The notes: generated by a model not told the origin, from the letters alone. A stretch of DNA of 64,000 bases from Linyphia triangularis (GCA_963978545.1 OZ021732.1:24810688-24874687); one strand, 5' to 3'; counted from the first letter of the stretch, positions 34,871-47,267 are shown. Numbers and translations: made by a program.

Positions 34871-36559
34871 TATTGCTGTGCTCCAATCTCACACACAAGA
34901 GGCAATATACTCGCCTACCCTGCGAAAAGTCATCGGATCGAGCAATATTTGGATGATAGCTTCCTGATAGTTTTCCGATGTTTATCTTATTTAAGATGCA
35001 TATGAGGCCTATTTTTTCCTTGAAAGACCATCTGGTAGATGTTCCCTGCTTGATAAACAAACTAATCAGAATCTAATGTTGTTCCGGTGCAGTGCCTGGA
35101 AATATCCGATACAACGACATTGATTGCTACTAGAAGAATATCAAGTGATTTAACATATAATTTCAAAACTGGTCAGCTTAGATTACAAATTTGTAAATAT
35201 GGCGCATTCGCAGCTTTTGGCAGTTTTCTTTTGCTCTGTTAAATAAAAACCAAAATTGTTTTGTATGAATTGATTATTTAAATATAAATGACTGAAATAT
35301 TAGGAACAATATCGATGACTTACAAATAATTTAAATCAGTTAATGTTAAAATCTGTTTAAATGTTTTTTTTTTTTTTTTTTTAATTTTAATTTCAAATGT
35401 GTTTTTGTGTGTGTGACTCAAACTTGATGGTAATATGACTGATAATATGAGATACAATATGTAACCGATTAGGGATGCTACTTGTGATGAAAAAGCAGGT
35501 CCTATGGTTATATGAAAATTATTATTATTACAATTTCACCTGCTGTAACTAATTTAGTTTGGAATTTTATTTGACTATAACGCAGAGAGTTAAGCAAACT
35601 AATTTTCAGATAATGTAAAGTTGATTGTTTGAAAAACTTACTGCTGCTTTTTTTTTTTTTTTTTTTTTTTTTAATGGTGAGGATTTGTGTGTTGACAGTT
35701 TAAGATGGGCTTTGAGTACATTTTCCTAATTTAAATTCTTTTTAAATCATATTTATAAGAGAAAATATACTGTTATGTTAAACCAATCTCAAAATTTATA
35801 TTAAAGTACAGGTTGGGTATAATTAAAATCCATTTATTTAGAGAATTTTTGCAACTAAAGGAAAATATAAAACTTTAAGATGAGAAGGGCTTATGGCTGT
35901 TCGCTTTACATGCTATTCCTTGTAAATGAAATAATAAACCAAAATGAATTCAATCCAATGAAGTTTTAAATATATTGTTGTTCTTGAAACGTAATTAGCA
36001 AAAATCCGAACAGTTATTTCTTAAAGTTTTCCTTTCAAAATTTTTATGATAATGTTTAAACATCATTTCCAGATTTTCCCAGCAGTAGTAATACAAAATT
36101 TCAAAAAGATTTTCTAATTTCTACAGACTTCGGACTGATCTAAATAACACCAGTTTAATTATGGCTTGCCTGCACCTTAAAAACCTTCGATGCTGTCAGA
36201 AATAAAGCACACGTACCGTTTGGTATAATAGTAATCCTCTAACCAAATTAGAACTATATTAAAGTTTTAAAAGAAATTTATACTGGATTAATGCAGAAAA
36301 TCTTGATAGATTTTAATACTAATATTGTTGATGCGTATTTAACCAATAAAAAGAAAAGAAAGTTTACATAATAAATAAAAAAAATCTTGAGAGAGCCATA
36401 GTAAAAATTATCTTATATTAGAAGATAATTTTTTTTTTATTAAAAAACTATACACACACACACCTTGACTCTTTTTTTACTATAAAGTTCGAATGTATGT
36501 TAATTTAGTTAGAGTAGTCTTACTGCATCAATATATGGTGTTTATGTGACTAAACCTTG

Positions 36560-36992
36560 GTAAGATTTTTTTTTTTTTTTTTTTAAATTTTATTTCTTAT
36601 TTCACAAAATGTAATATTTCATTAACAATATTTGTTTAGATATTTGTTTTTTTCCGATTTTTTTTTAAATATTTCCTTTTTTTTTCGAATGATCCGAATA
36701 AGGGACTCATCGTGCTCAATGATATTCGATATTGTAAGCAATTATTAACGTAATATTTGAATAGATTATAATAAAATATTTCATTCTTATAAAAATAAAC
36801 TGATTTTACTGGAATAAGCATTGTATCTGCACCCTTTCAAATGCAAAATCACAAATACCCTTTGACAATGTCAAACAAAATTACTTTCTTAAATTATAAA
36901 AAAATTACTTATCCTTAACAGTTTAAAGTGAGTTCCATGTTGTTATATACTTCTTTTCAAAATATTGAGAATCATAGCCAAACACGTTTTTA
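36560..36992 (+). repeat. 430-bp direct repeat, copy 2
   Basis: Second copy of the segment at 34420, about 2.1 kb apart, both within the 4.8 kb hAT element. The spacing could reflect an internal duplication in the hAT ancestor or two insertions of one element. Confidence 0.85.
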
Positions 36993-37019
36993 CTTTCACG
37001 TTTTTACTATATGTTTACA

Positions 37020-37530
37020 TAGGGCAATCAAAATGTATAGCATTCAGTAAAAAAAAAAATCGATTTTTCTTTCATTTCCCCAGGTTTAGAAGCTTCCTAA
37101 TTTCAAAAAAGTGGTCTAGATAAAATGTCTATGCGTACATGGTCAGCATAACTCCTAAACGAATTGACGTACGATATTCAAATTTGGTGTGCGGGTTAGT
37201 GGTAGCCATGGGACCTACGATTAAGATTGCGCATTCACATAAAAGTGAAATTATGAATCTAATGCCTCTTAGCGTGTTTTAATCGTCCCCACCTCCGAAA
37301 CTCCCGTAGAAAAAGTTGAAAAACGAGCGTCTTTAACGCAGAGCTCTCTGCCTTTGAGCATCTCCCATCAACGATTGATATCTTTCTGCTTTTCGCTCAA
37401 GAAAGGACAGTGTAATGTCGATTAAATATCATCACCAATTTCGCCAGTTTGGCGTTTACTCTCCCCCTTTTTTTTCTTCTTGTCCCACATAAAAATTATT
37501 GTCAAAAATATCGCCGAACTCTCCATTTTC
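37020..37530 (-). repeat. Dispersed repeat family C, longest copy
   Basis: The reverse complement carries both halves of the family: GCCAAACTGGCGAAATTGG, GAGAGCTCTGCGTTAAAGAC, GCTCGTTTTTCAACTTTTTC, GGTCCCATGGCTACCACTAA, TTTAGGAGTTATGCTGACC and ATTTTATCTAGACCACTTTT. No coding frame. Confidence 0.75.
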
Positions 37531-38125
37531 ATTTAAATGAAGGAAAATTTGGAAACAGTAAATAATATCATATCAAATTTGAATGCAGTGGTCAATTTTA
37601 TAGTGTATAGTCTCAAGTTAATGTAACTTATATTTTAATTTACTAATGTGATTTCAGAGTTGAAAAGCATTGTTTAACTTTGGAAATTATTAAAACCTTA
37701 TGAATATAGAGTTTTACGTACCTGCAATGTTGTCTAAAGTTGTTAAAAGATCTGCCGCCTTTTTTCTGCATTAAATGATTTATGATGTTAAATGTATTGG
37801 TAAATTAACTTGTATAAGAAAGTTGAATTTTCAGGTTTGTTGAACTTTTTACAATTCACCCGATCTGTATGTGATATTTTTTTGTGCTCTTAAATAAATA
37901 CTAAATATTTATAATTTTAATTTTTTATTACATTTTTGGTGTAATTTGTTATATGGGGAGCAAAAAAAAGGTCAAACCCTCTAATTTTTATGCTTCATTG
38001 AACACTGGTAGTATCATACTAATTGATGATACCCCCCCCCCCCCAAGTTGACAAACTATCACCGCCACTGACGATCATAATCGCACCCCCCTTGATTGAC
38101 CTCTAAATCCGCCCCTGAAATTGTC

Positions 38126-38800
38126 GCATGATGCACATTCAAATGGTAGATGAGTGGGGGCAACTACAATGTGTCTGTGCGGGAAATCTTGGAAAGCGAG
38201 AAGAAACTTAAGATAATCAGTCTTCTCAAGATCAATTCATCGCTGAACGGTGTGTTTTCTCTAAAAAACTTCGTGCATGATATGCAGTGTAACGAGTTTA
38301 CCTATTCAGTAAGTAATAGTGATTATGAGTTTTTTGAAAATATTACTTATGAACAATATTATGTTAATTTTGATAAGAATGAGATATGAGTAATTATTTA
38401 TACATCGGGATATGTTGCTCGGCAAATTTCTTGTTGTCGCGAATGCATACAAATATTTTGCAGTGATCGCGCCATGGTTTTGAGTTTTCAAGTTCCCCGT
38501 ATAAATATTTGGAGGTGCTTGATCGTGGGGGTGTAATTATGAAACTAACTCTGCAGTTCTTATCATCGGATGAAACTCATATGTGTATATGGAGAAACTG
38601 CATTGGATTTAAGAATACAGTGTGTAAAAATAATATCAAATATTTTGCTGAACAATTATTGCAAAATAAAAGATAACAATTTAGATGAAATGGGGGGAAA
38701 AAAAAAATCAATGAAGTGTGATAAACGCAAGTTCTATGAAAAAGTAGTATTTATTAAATATATTGTTTTAAAATGTATATTTTACGCAATAAAAGTTTTT
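38126..38800 (+). pseudogene. P-like transposase, carboxy-terminal remnant
   Basis: The frame resumes after the hAT duplication with LSHDAHSNGR, a stop, then a frame reading SVREILESEKKLKIISLLKI and on to TAG at 38387-38389. Past that stop the same frame gives IIYTSGYVARQISCCREC, a pattern like the Y-x-AGYVA...C-x2-C block near the end of THAP9/P transposases. At least two stops and one frameshift. Assignment rests on the THAP domain and terminal repeats of the same element. Confidence 0.55.
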
Positions 38801-39285
38801 GAAATATAGTGTTTTGTTTTTTATATATACAATTATTTTAAATTTGAAAAACATTTATGAATCTTACTTATGCAAAATATGTAAAGTTATTTCTTATATA
38901 TATACCAATATTTCTATGAAAACCTCTTTTATGAAGTCATGAAGTTCTAAGTAAAAAATTAAAATAGATTTAAATGTGTTTTCAAGTTGAATTGATAGCG
39001 ACTTCTTGGTTATTAAATACTTACATAGTAATGTTTATTTATATAAAAAAAAACTAACCTCTAGCTGATTTATAACTTAAGTACCTAAAATGTATTGAAA
39101 ATTAATGTGTAATTCAAATCTAGTTCAGTTTTATCAACAGAAATTGACTTAAAAAGAATATATATAAATATATACTTAATACATAAGATCATCGCTTTGT
39201 TTTGATTACTATCAATGGCTCCGTTTCGTGACGTCACCAGCACCAGGTTTCGGCCTGTTAAACATAGAGACGGCCTTGGCTGAAT

Positions 39286-41227
39286 GCGCAGTTCTTCCAC
39301 CTGGTAACAATGTCGCAGCTATTCCAGACGAAGCAAGAGCTAAGGCTATGTCATTTTTTGATCGAACCGTTGCTAGAATCAATCTAATGAGGAACGTTTT
39401 CCCAGTTCCTCCTGGCGCATCCAAGAAGAAGATCCCCCTACTCCGTCATTTATCATTTGCATTATGCGATCATAAATGCCTTTCTGTTCACGCGTTAATT
39501 TGGGAATGTTCGATTGGACATATGCCTGAAGATCATCAATGTTGTAACTCTGTTCACGGCGTAAATCTACATCAAATGCAGCAGTCGCAGTTCGGGTTGG
39601 TACTGGCATTCCTAATTGACTAAGAACTTTATTTGCAATAGCTAAGCACTTGTCTTCAATATTTATCAATGCTTCGTTGTAAATGCCTTCTGTAAGTTCT
39701 AAGGTCATATTGACATTTTCAAGGCGTACTCTATGCAAAATATCCTCAGCCATATGCGATCGATATCTTTCCCATAACTCTGTGGGAGATGAAGGAAAGC
39801 AAGTGGTCAATATAATTGCGAATAATGCACGAATTTGGTTTGGATGTGCAGTGTTGCACGCCTCATTAATGCATATATTCCACTGTTGGTCATTTTCTAA
39901 TAAATTCAGAGTTTGACACGCAGCGCAGAAAGTGGCATGTGTGATGCCGTCAACTATTTTTAATTGCTGAAAAGATCTAGGACCAGGCACATTTACCAAT
40001 AGCATGCGAAGGAAAAAACATTCATCTTGATTGGGATGCACTGTATAAAGTCTACCAATTGTATTTTCTTTGAAAATGCTAGGTTGACCGTCGACTGGCT
40101 CCCCTCGTCTGCGTCGTGCGAATAATTTTTTAGTTACATTCCACGTGTAATAAGAGGGAACTTCTGAATAAATCAGTGTTCTGACGAAAGCGTCGTCCTG
40201 GCATAAGGTGAAAAGAGCAGTCAGATTTGTACCAGGTGGATTAAGGGCTCTTTCTTGCACATTTGCATCTGTGAAATAAACACACGCTGTCCATTTTCTA
40301 AATGTACTGCCAAGTGAACCACAGTACTGGATTGCGTTCATGCACGGGAAATGAAAAAATTCGCCATGCAGCCTCATTGCTGCTTATGTATTTTCCAGCC
40401 TGGTATTGAGCAATTTCATCGATATCTCGTACTGCATTTTTGTCACGATTATCTGATTGCACACTAAAAACTGCAATATCGCTGCCTTTATTAACATATT
40501 TACAGATGTATTTAATTGATTTGACGGAATTGCAATATTCTACGTTTATGTGGGCTTTATATGTTTTTGACAGAAAGGAGAATATGGAACCACCCAACGG
40601 TTGTCTACATCAATATCACCATTTTGCATGCGTATAGTTGCCGAATTCCCACCATCTTCAGTTGATCGTCTTCTATACCGAGGATATCCATCGTCGCCTG
40701 TTACTGTGTTGGCTGTGAATGCTCGAGGATATTGCTTAGAGCATTTTCCATCTACCATGCATGGTGAATTTGGATTTAGTATACCACATGGTCCATGTAT
40801 CATGTTTTTGATAATAACTGCATGCAAATCCTTATCGACGTCAGCCCGTGGAATCTCAGAGCATATCACATCGTCGATTTCGTCTGAAGTTATTTTATTG
40901 CAGAGCCAGATAAGTATATGCGCATGTGGCAATCCTCTCTTTTGCCATTCCACTGAATACATCCAGAAGCGCAAAGATCCAAATACTTCATGTTTCACGA
41001 TGAAATCCATCAGCGATTTAAGCTTTTGTCGGAAAACACGTGCTATAATGTCATGCCTATCCACGTGTGATTGCCCATGAAGTAACAGCTGCCGTATCTC
41101 GTCCCAAGCTGGATTGCATGTGAAAGTGATAAATAAATCTGGATGCCCGTAATGACGAACATATGACATTGCATCTTGAGCATATTCTTGCATGTGACGC
41201 GGACTGCCAATGTATGAAGATGGCAAA
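39286..41227 (-). pseudogene. Helitron HUH relaxase and helicase, middle part
   Basis: In minus-strand order: TILPSSYIGSPRHMQEYAQD, LFITFTCNPAWDEI, KRGLPHAHILIWL (the HUH metal site as H-A-H), SIKYICKYVNKGSD (the Y-x3-Y-x-x-K catalytic tyrosine motif), then the linker and DAPGGTGKTFLIRL (Walker A). The relaxase nicks and rejoins one strand in rolling-circle transposition. Frameshifts lie near 40570, 40340 and 39410, so no full protein can be made. The segment ends at the gypsy duplication on one side and the P-like duplication on the other. Confidence 0.88.
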
Positions 41228-41231
41228 ATAG

Positions 41232-41685
41232 TGTTGCACAAATTGTCTGTATATAATGTAAATAGTGACGTATTATTTTAAAATTCTATTGTAATTTATT
41301 TTTATCTTATTTTATGTTTTTAACAGCGATTATACAGGTTAGAAAAATGTGGCAACACCTAAAGCAATCGAGAAATTTCGAGACGTTTCTTTTCCGACGA
41401 ATTGGCTGGAAATTTCTCGATTGTTCTCTCGCGCCAAGTATAAATAAGACTGTAGATCGGGAAAGTTTTCAGATTGACTTCGGACTTCGTTGAAAGCTGA
41501 TCGCTTTGTTTACCTATTGGAGTGAGCTTGTATAATCGCTGTATTCGAAGTTGTTTTTTTGTTGAAGCTTGAGAGTAATTAAGCTGTTGCCTGTGAATAA
41601 ATTTTGTGAGCTCTTGAAGAAAGAATAAATATTTTTATACCGTGAAAACTGTGCCATCATTGTCTCCGTGGAAAAATTCATAACA
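41232..41685 (+). repeat. 5' LTR (454 bp)
   Basis: TG at 41232 to CA at 41685. It differs from the 3' LTR by four substitutions (near 41314, 41346, 41416 and 41639) and one length difference near the 3' edge, where the 3' LTR is 13 bp shorter. Includes TATAAATA at about 41440 and AATAAATAT near 41627. Confidence 0.95.
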
Positions 41686-41686
41686 G

Positions 41687-41705
41687 TGGTGTCAGAAGTG
41701 GGGTT
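41687..41705 (+). other. Primer binding site
   Basis: TGGTGTCAGAAGTGGGG sits directly after the 5' LTR, in the position and style of gypsy primer binding sites. The matching tRNA was not determined. Confidence 0.75.
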
Positions 41706-41717
41706 TAGTCATCTTGA

Positions 41718-43058
41718 ATGCCGACAACTAGAGGTATGATGGAAGACCAAATGAAGCAGTTGATGGAAATGATTGTTGGAATGAAGGCCCAACAGGAAAC
41801 CACCGCCGCCGAAATGAAAGTCAGTCAACAAGCTACCGCTGCTGAAATAAAAGTCGGGCAAGAATTAACCGCAGCTACAATTGCCACCAGTCAAGAAGCG
41901 ACATCATTAGCTATTAGAGCTTTGCAAAACGCAACGTCATCTGACATGAAAGCGTTGGCTGATAAGTGCGAGTCCACATCCGCAGCCGTAATCAAGATCA
42001 GAGAAGAGATGAAAACCGAGCTAGCCTCAGTGGTAGAATCTACAATTATGGAGACAACATCATCGGTCCTACATTCCGTGAAAGAAGACGTTCTCATTGC
42101 TGTAAGGGATGAAATGGAAGAAAAGGTATCTACCATAGAAAGAGAAATCACGACTGCTAGAAATGAAATGAAAGAAGAAGTTTCCACCCTGAAAAAAGAG
42201 CAGGGAAGGTTTATTGACGCTATGGAAGAGAAACTTCGTAAACTGGAAATTCGCGGTACTGTGGCAGCTGCATCACCGAACTGGGAGGAGGTTTCCACTG
42301 CAGTTTTAGCACCACGTCCCAACATCAAGGCTTCAACTTTCGATGGGAAGTCGGCTTGGAGCGTCTATCGAACTCAGTTCGATATGATAGTCACTGCTAA
42401 TGGATGGGATGACCTCACGAAAGCATTCCATCTCGCAGCATCTCTTCGAGGGGAAGCCGCTGACATTTTACAGACACTACCCGAAGAGAAGCGGGGAGAG
42501 TTCGTGTCGCTTGCAAGTGCGTTAGAGTTAAGGTTTGGGGAGCAGCATCTAAAGAATTACAACAGACTGCAATTGAAAGTGAGACAACAGAAGGCCAATG
42601 AAACTCTTCAAGAATTGGCGTCAGATATAGAAAGACTGTCGCTCCTCGCTTTCCCAGACTGTCCCTCGGACATACGAGATAATCTGTTTCTTCAGTATTT
42701 TGTGGATGCCATCAAAGATCCCGACATACAGCAAGCCACCAGGATGTCAGACAGCAAGGATCTGAAGTCCACCCTCGTCTATGCCATGAGAGTAGAAGCA
42801 GCACAGCAAGCTTCTAGAAAAGATCGACGTTTCGTACGTGGAGCATTGACGGACGATTATTCTGAACTTTTCACAAAGAAGTTTCAAGAACTGGAAAACA
42901 AGATGGAGCGAATTATGAGAAATATTCCTGGCTCGAGGGATCGAAAAACTAGAGTGGTTTTTTGGTTCTGTAACCATGAAGGACATTTCAGACGTGATTG
43001 CCCTGAATTGGACAGGAGAGGGGACAAACCCTCGTCCGAGTCTCAGCAGTTAAACTAA
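41718..43058 (+). CDS. Gypsy Gag polyprotein
   Basis: An uninterrupted frame of 446 residues beginning 32 bp after the LTR. The first 200 residues are a predicted coiled coil with 11-residue internal repeats (QETTAAEMKVS, QQATAAEIKVG, QELTAATIATS). A retrotransposon Gag capsid region follows (about 215-380, SAWSVYRTQFDMIVTANGW to QQKANETLQELASDIERLS). The carboxy end has one CCHC zinc knuckle, but its first Cys is Phe: F-W-F-C-N-H-E-G-H-F-R-R-D-C. Gag forms the particle and binds the RNA; losing a zinc ligand should weaken packaging. Ends at TAA before the protease frame. Confidence 0.9.
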   Translation: MPTTRGMMEDQMKQLMEMIVGMKAQQETTAAEMKVSQQATAAEIKVGQELTAATIATSQEATSLAIRALQNATSSDMKALADKCESTSAAVIKIREEMKTELASVVESTIMETTSSVLHSVKEDVLIAVRDEMEEKVSTIEREITTARNEMKEEVSTLKKEQGRFIDAMEEKLRKLEIRGTVAAASPNWEEVSTAVLAPRPNIKASTFDGKSAWSVYRTQFDMIVTANGWDDLTKAFHLAASLRGEAADILQTLPEEKRGEFVSLASALELRFGEQHLKNYNRLQLKVRQQKANETLQELASDIERLSLLAFPDCPSDIRDNLFLQYFVDAIKDPDIQQATRMSDSKDLKSTLVYAMRVEAAQQASRKDRRFVRGALTDDYSELFTKKFQELENKMERIMRNIPGSRDRKTRVVFWFCNHEGHFRRDCPELDRRGDKPSSESQQLN

Positions 43059-43159
43059 AGAGCGGCTATCTCGCGAGGCGGAGGTCGCCGTGTAGAGCAG
43101 GTGGTGCCCCACTCAGCCTCTATCACATCTCATCCCTTCAAGGAGGAAACCATGGTTTA

Positions 43160-46100
43160 TTCGTGGAAGGCAAGATCAATGGAACTCCCTGTCGTCTAAT
43201 AGTTGACTCAGGAGCAAATGTAACCATCTTACGGACGGATGTAGCCCGGCGCCTGGAGAGCCAACCTCTTTACACGGCGCCTTCAGTTTCACTACAAACT
43301 GTGACTGGTGACAAAATTTATGTGCATGGGAAATTAAATGTTAACATCTCTTTTGGATTTCACACCTACACTCAACCGTTTACGTCCCTGAAATTATTGA
43401 CCCATGCATTCTCGGGCTGGACTTTCTGAAAAAAAATGGTATCACTTTGAATTTCGAGAAAGGTGAGCTTCAAACCGGGAAAGAAGAAGTTCCACTGTTC
43501 GGTTTGGACTCGGGATAGCCGTGTGCATATCGAATAGTAGCTCTTGAAGACTTCACCATCCCTTCCATGACAGATTTGGTTGTAAAGGGTTCAGCCGAGC
43601 TCCCGAAGGCCTTCCGATTTGGAGTAACGGACTTCCCATCATCGAATAGCGTCCCGAAAGGAGTGCTAGTAGGAGCGACGCTTGTGGATCTCTCTCAAGA
43701 GGTGGTGCATGTGAGAATGGCCAACATCGGTGATGCTAAGAGAGTTATAAAGAAAGGAGAAGAAATTACCACTTACACACCTGTTACAAGCATCGAACGA
43801 GGATCGAAGGAGCTTCCGACCGCACCACCCGCGGATTTAGTGGACCAGCTTCTCGAGGACTCCCGTTTAGAAATAAGTCAAGAGAAGATTGTCAGAAACC
43901 TTATAAAAGAATTTCAAGACATTTTCTCCATATAATCGAAAGATGTAGGAAGAACAAAGCTTACTCAACATCGAATCGATACTGGGACCCATTTACCTAT
44001 TAAACAACATCCTCGAAGACTTCCTTTCGCAAAACAAGAGGAGGTCGGGAAACTGTTACATGAAATGGAAGATAATAGAGTTATCGAACCCTCCTCAAGT
44101 CCATGGGCCTCTCCAATCGTACTCGTTCGAAAGAAGGATGGTTCCACCAGGTTTTGTGTGGATTACCAGAAGCTGAACGAAATTACGAAAAAGGACAGCT
44201 ACCCTCTGCCAAGAATTGATGACACCTTGGACACTCTATCGGGGAACCAATGGTTTTCAACTTTGGATTTGAAGAGCGGATACTGGCAAGTGGAGATACA
44301 TCCCGACGATCGTGAGAAGACTGCCTTCTCTACCGGACAAGGATTATGGCAGTTTCAAGTAATGCCGTTTGGCTTATGTAATGCACCGGCTACGTTCGAA
44401 CGACTCATGGAGACTGTGCTTAGAGGACTTTCCTACGAGACCTGTCTGGTATATTTAGACGATATCATTATCACCGGACGGAGTTTTGATCAACACTTGC
44501 AAAACGTAAAGAACGTGTTCTTGAAGCTTAGGGAAGCCCACTTGAAACTTAGCCCATCAAAATGTAAGCTCTTTAGGAGGAAAGTCAGTTATCTCGGACA
44601 CATCATCTCATCCGATGGAGAGAGCACAGATCCAGCCAAGATCCATGCTGTGCAAATTTGGTCTCGACCGCAAGACATTCATCAATTGCGAAGCTTCCTA
44701 GGTCTGTGCACGTATTACCGTAGATTTGTGAAAGGATTCTCCAAGATCGCCAGACCTTTGCATCGACTAACAGAGAGCAAGCAGAAGTTCCTGTGGACTG
44801 CCGACTGTGACGACTCCTTCAATCAACTGAAGAACGCTTTAACATCCGCGCATGTTTTGGCTTTTCCTGATGTTAACAAGGACTTTATTCTGGATACAGA
44901 TACCAGCAATGAGGGAGTGGGCGCAGTTCTTTCCCAGGAAATTGAAGGACAGGAGAAAGTCATCGCTTATTTTAGTAAGAGCCTGTCAAAATCCGAGCGG
45001 AACTACTGCGTCACAAGAAAGAGTTACTGGCAATAGTAAAGGCCGTGGAGCACTTTCATCATTACTTGTACGGCCGAAAATTCCTTTTAAGAACTGATCA
45101 TGCGTCTCTGACTTGGTTGCTAAATTTCAAGAATACAGAGGGACAAATAGCAAGGTGGATTCAGCGCCTGCAGGAATACGACATGGATATCCATCACAGA
45201 AAAGGAACGTTCCATGGAAATGCAGACGCTCTTTCTAGAAGACCATGTCCGGAGAATTGTCGAGTTTGTTCCAATGCGGAGTCTAAGTTTGGGACAACCG
45301 CATCTGCCGTTCGTAAAATAACTTCCAAGTCAACTACTTCAGACGTGGATCCTTGGAGTGATCAGAATGTCCGAAAAAGTCAGGTCGAAGATCAGGACTT
45401 GAAACCTCTAATTGAATTCATGGAAGCAGCTACAGGAAAACCCAGTTGGCAGGAAATTGCACGCTATAGCCCAACAATGAAGAGATATTGGGCTATGTGG
45501 GACTCTTTGCACTTTAAAAATGGAGTACTCTACCGTCGATGGGAGTCCGATGATGGCAAAAGCTTCCTGTGGCAATTAATCCTTCCAAGTTTTAGAGTTA
45601 CCAACGTTCTAGAAGAACTTCACAGTAGTTTTACTGGAGGACATTTTGGTATCACGAAAACTCTTCAGAAAGTCAGGGAAAGATTCTTCTGGGACAAAGC
45701 AAAGTCCGACGTGGAGAAGTGGTGCAAGTCCTGTGATGCATGCAATTCGCGGAAGGGACCGAAGACCCGAACTCGTGGAAAGTTGCAACGTTACAACGTA
45801 GGAGCACCATTCGAAAGAATTGCTTTGGACGTTTTAGGCCCCCTACCTCACACAACTAATGGCAACAAATAAATCCTAGTTGTCATGGACTACTTTAGCA
45901 AGTGGCCAGAAGCATACGCAATCCCGGACCAGGAAGCCACAACCGTAGCAGAAGTTCTCGTACAGAACTGGATCTCCCGATTTGGCGTACCCCTGCTGAT
46001 ACATTCCGACCAGGGGACGAACTTTAACTCTGCTGTCTTCACTGGGCTGTGTGACTTGCTCGACATGGAAAAGACTCGTACAACTCCTCTGCACCCACAA

Positions 46101-46658
46101 TCCGATGGAATGGTCGAACGCTTTAATAGAACAATTCTGAATCATCTCTCCTTGTTTGTTTCCAAGAACCAGCAAGATTGGGATCAGAAACTTCCACTAT
46201 TCCTTTTGGCCTACAGAAGTGCTACTCACGAGACCACCGGCTATTCACCATCTCAAATGATTTTTGGAAGAGACCTTAGGCTACCATGCGACCTCCTCTT
46301 TGGACGACCACCGGACACCCCTTCTTCGCCTGTCCAGTATCTAGATGATCTCCAGGCACGTTTGGAAGCCGTACATCGGTTCGCCAGAGAAAGAATCAAC
46401 ATCATGACGGAACGCATGAAGGTCCGCTACGATGCCAAGGCCACGGAACGTTCATTCCAGGAAGGTGACAAGGTGTGGTAATGGAATCCTAAACGTCGGA
46501 AAGGACTTTCCCCTAAGCTCCAGACGAACTGGGAAGGGCCGTATGTGGTCCTTAAGAAGATCATCGACGTCGTGGAAAGGATTCAACGGACACCCTCCTG
46601 TAAACCTAGAGTTGTACACTACAATAGACTAGCCCCATATTATGGTAGAAGTGATTGA
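43160..46658 (+). pseudogene. Gypsy Pol: protease, RT, RNase H, integrase (broken)
   Basis: Recognisable parts: an aspartic protease with active site VDSGANVTIL (about 43200), reverse transcriptase with the YLDD catalytic box (about 44452-44463), RNase H (DTDTSNEGVGAVLSQ, then TDHASLTWLL), an integrase zinc-binding HHCC region (H...H...CKSC..C) and a DDE core including HSDQGTNF and DGMVERFNR. Lesions seen: a frameshift near 43378, TAG 43516-43518, TAA 43933-43935, a one-base frameshift near 45020, TAA 45870-45872 inside the integrase core, and TAA 46479-46481. The RT frame itself (44065-45036) is open. It cannot make a full polyprotein, although its LTRs are nearly identical. Confidence 0.93.
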
Positions 46659-46705
46659 ATGGCCTTTCTTCTTAAGGACTTCACTGCCCGGGACGTGCAG
46701 TCTTT

Positions 46706-46718
46706 AAGAAGGGGGAAA
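46706..46718 (+). other. Polypurine tract
   Basis: AAGAAGGGGGAAA immediately before the 3' LTR TG, where plus-strand DNA synthesis would be primed. Confidence 0.85.
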
Positions 46719-46931
46719 TGTTGCACAAATTGTCTGTATATAATGTAAATAGTGACGTATTATTTTAAAATTCTATTGTAATTTATTTTTATCTTATTTT
46801 AAGTTTTTAACAGCGATTATACAGGTTAGAAAAAGGTGGCAACACCTAAAGCAATCGAGAAATTTCGAGACGTTTCTTTTCCGACGAATTGGCTGAAAAT
46901 TTCTCGATTGTTCTCTCGCGCCAAGTATAAA
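46719..46931 (+). repeat. 3' LTR, left part (cut by hAT)
   Basis: Matches the first 213 bp of the 5' LTR with three substitutions. It ends with AGTATAAA (46924-46931), the hAT target site. The remaining 228 bp lie at 53031-53258. Confidence 0.95.
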
Positions 46932-47267
46932 CAGTGGCGGTTCTAGGCAAATCACAAGGGAGGGGCTACAGCATGCAAAAATGTTCCGTAATGAGAAAGC
47001 AAAATTAATTAGAGCTACTGTTGTGGTCAATTAGATTTTATCGCAATCAAGAAATAGTACATTAATATACAGTGTGGCAATTATTTAATTAACTTTAATT
47101 ATATTTGAGTAATTAAGTGCAAATAATTATTTTAATTAATTATTCAAAATGGTGTTTTTTTAAAGCAATAGTCTAGGTGGATGACCTTAGTTAAAATTGA
47201 GTTGTTTTTCTCGATACATTAATACAAAAACAAAACATCAAATTTTGTAGAGTCTGTGTCTGTGATT

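Larger units (their letters stand above)
33321..38117. mobile_element. Non-autonomous hAT element (4.8 kb)
   Basis: The ends are CAGGCGCGGATTTAGGGGGG (left) and, reversed, CAGGGGCGGATTTAGAGGTC (right). The exact 8-bp duplication AAATTGTC lies at 33313-33320 and 38118-38125. No transposase remains. Inside are two diverged direct copies of a 430-bp segment, a reverse copy of repeat family C and several poly-T tracts. It landed in the THAP coding sequence, so it is younger than the P-like element. Confidence 0.9.
32080..39278 (+). mobile_element. P/THAP-type DNA transposon (7.2 kb with nested hAT)
   Basis: The ends are TAAGACCATCTCTAAGTAAA (left) and, reversed, CAAGGCCGTCTCTATGTTTA (right), followed by AACAGGCC and a GTGACGTCAC palindrome on both sides. 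GCTGAAT flanks the element at 32073-32079 and 39279-39285, with a neighbouring base mismatched, as expected for the 8-bp duplication of the P superfamily. Removing it restores the Helitron frame from TAHSA to LKLSLN. It carries a THAP-domain ORF and a P-transposase-like tail, both broken. About 2.4 kb is native; the rest is the inserted hAT. Confidence 0.8.

Noticed and set aside
40601..41080. 159-codon plus-strand open frame
   Set aside because: Lies opposite the Helitron HUH relaxase; no motif of its own.
41891..42328. 145-codon minus-strand open frame opposite gag
   Set aside because: A shadow of the Gag coiled-coil region on the other strand; the plus frame has clear Gag and zinc-knuckle features.
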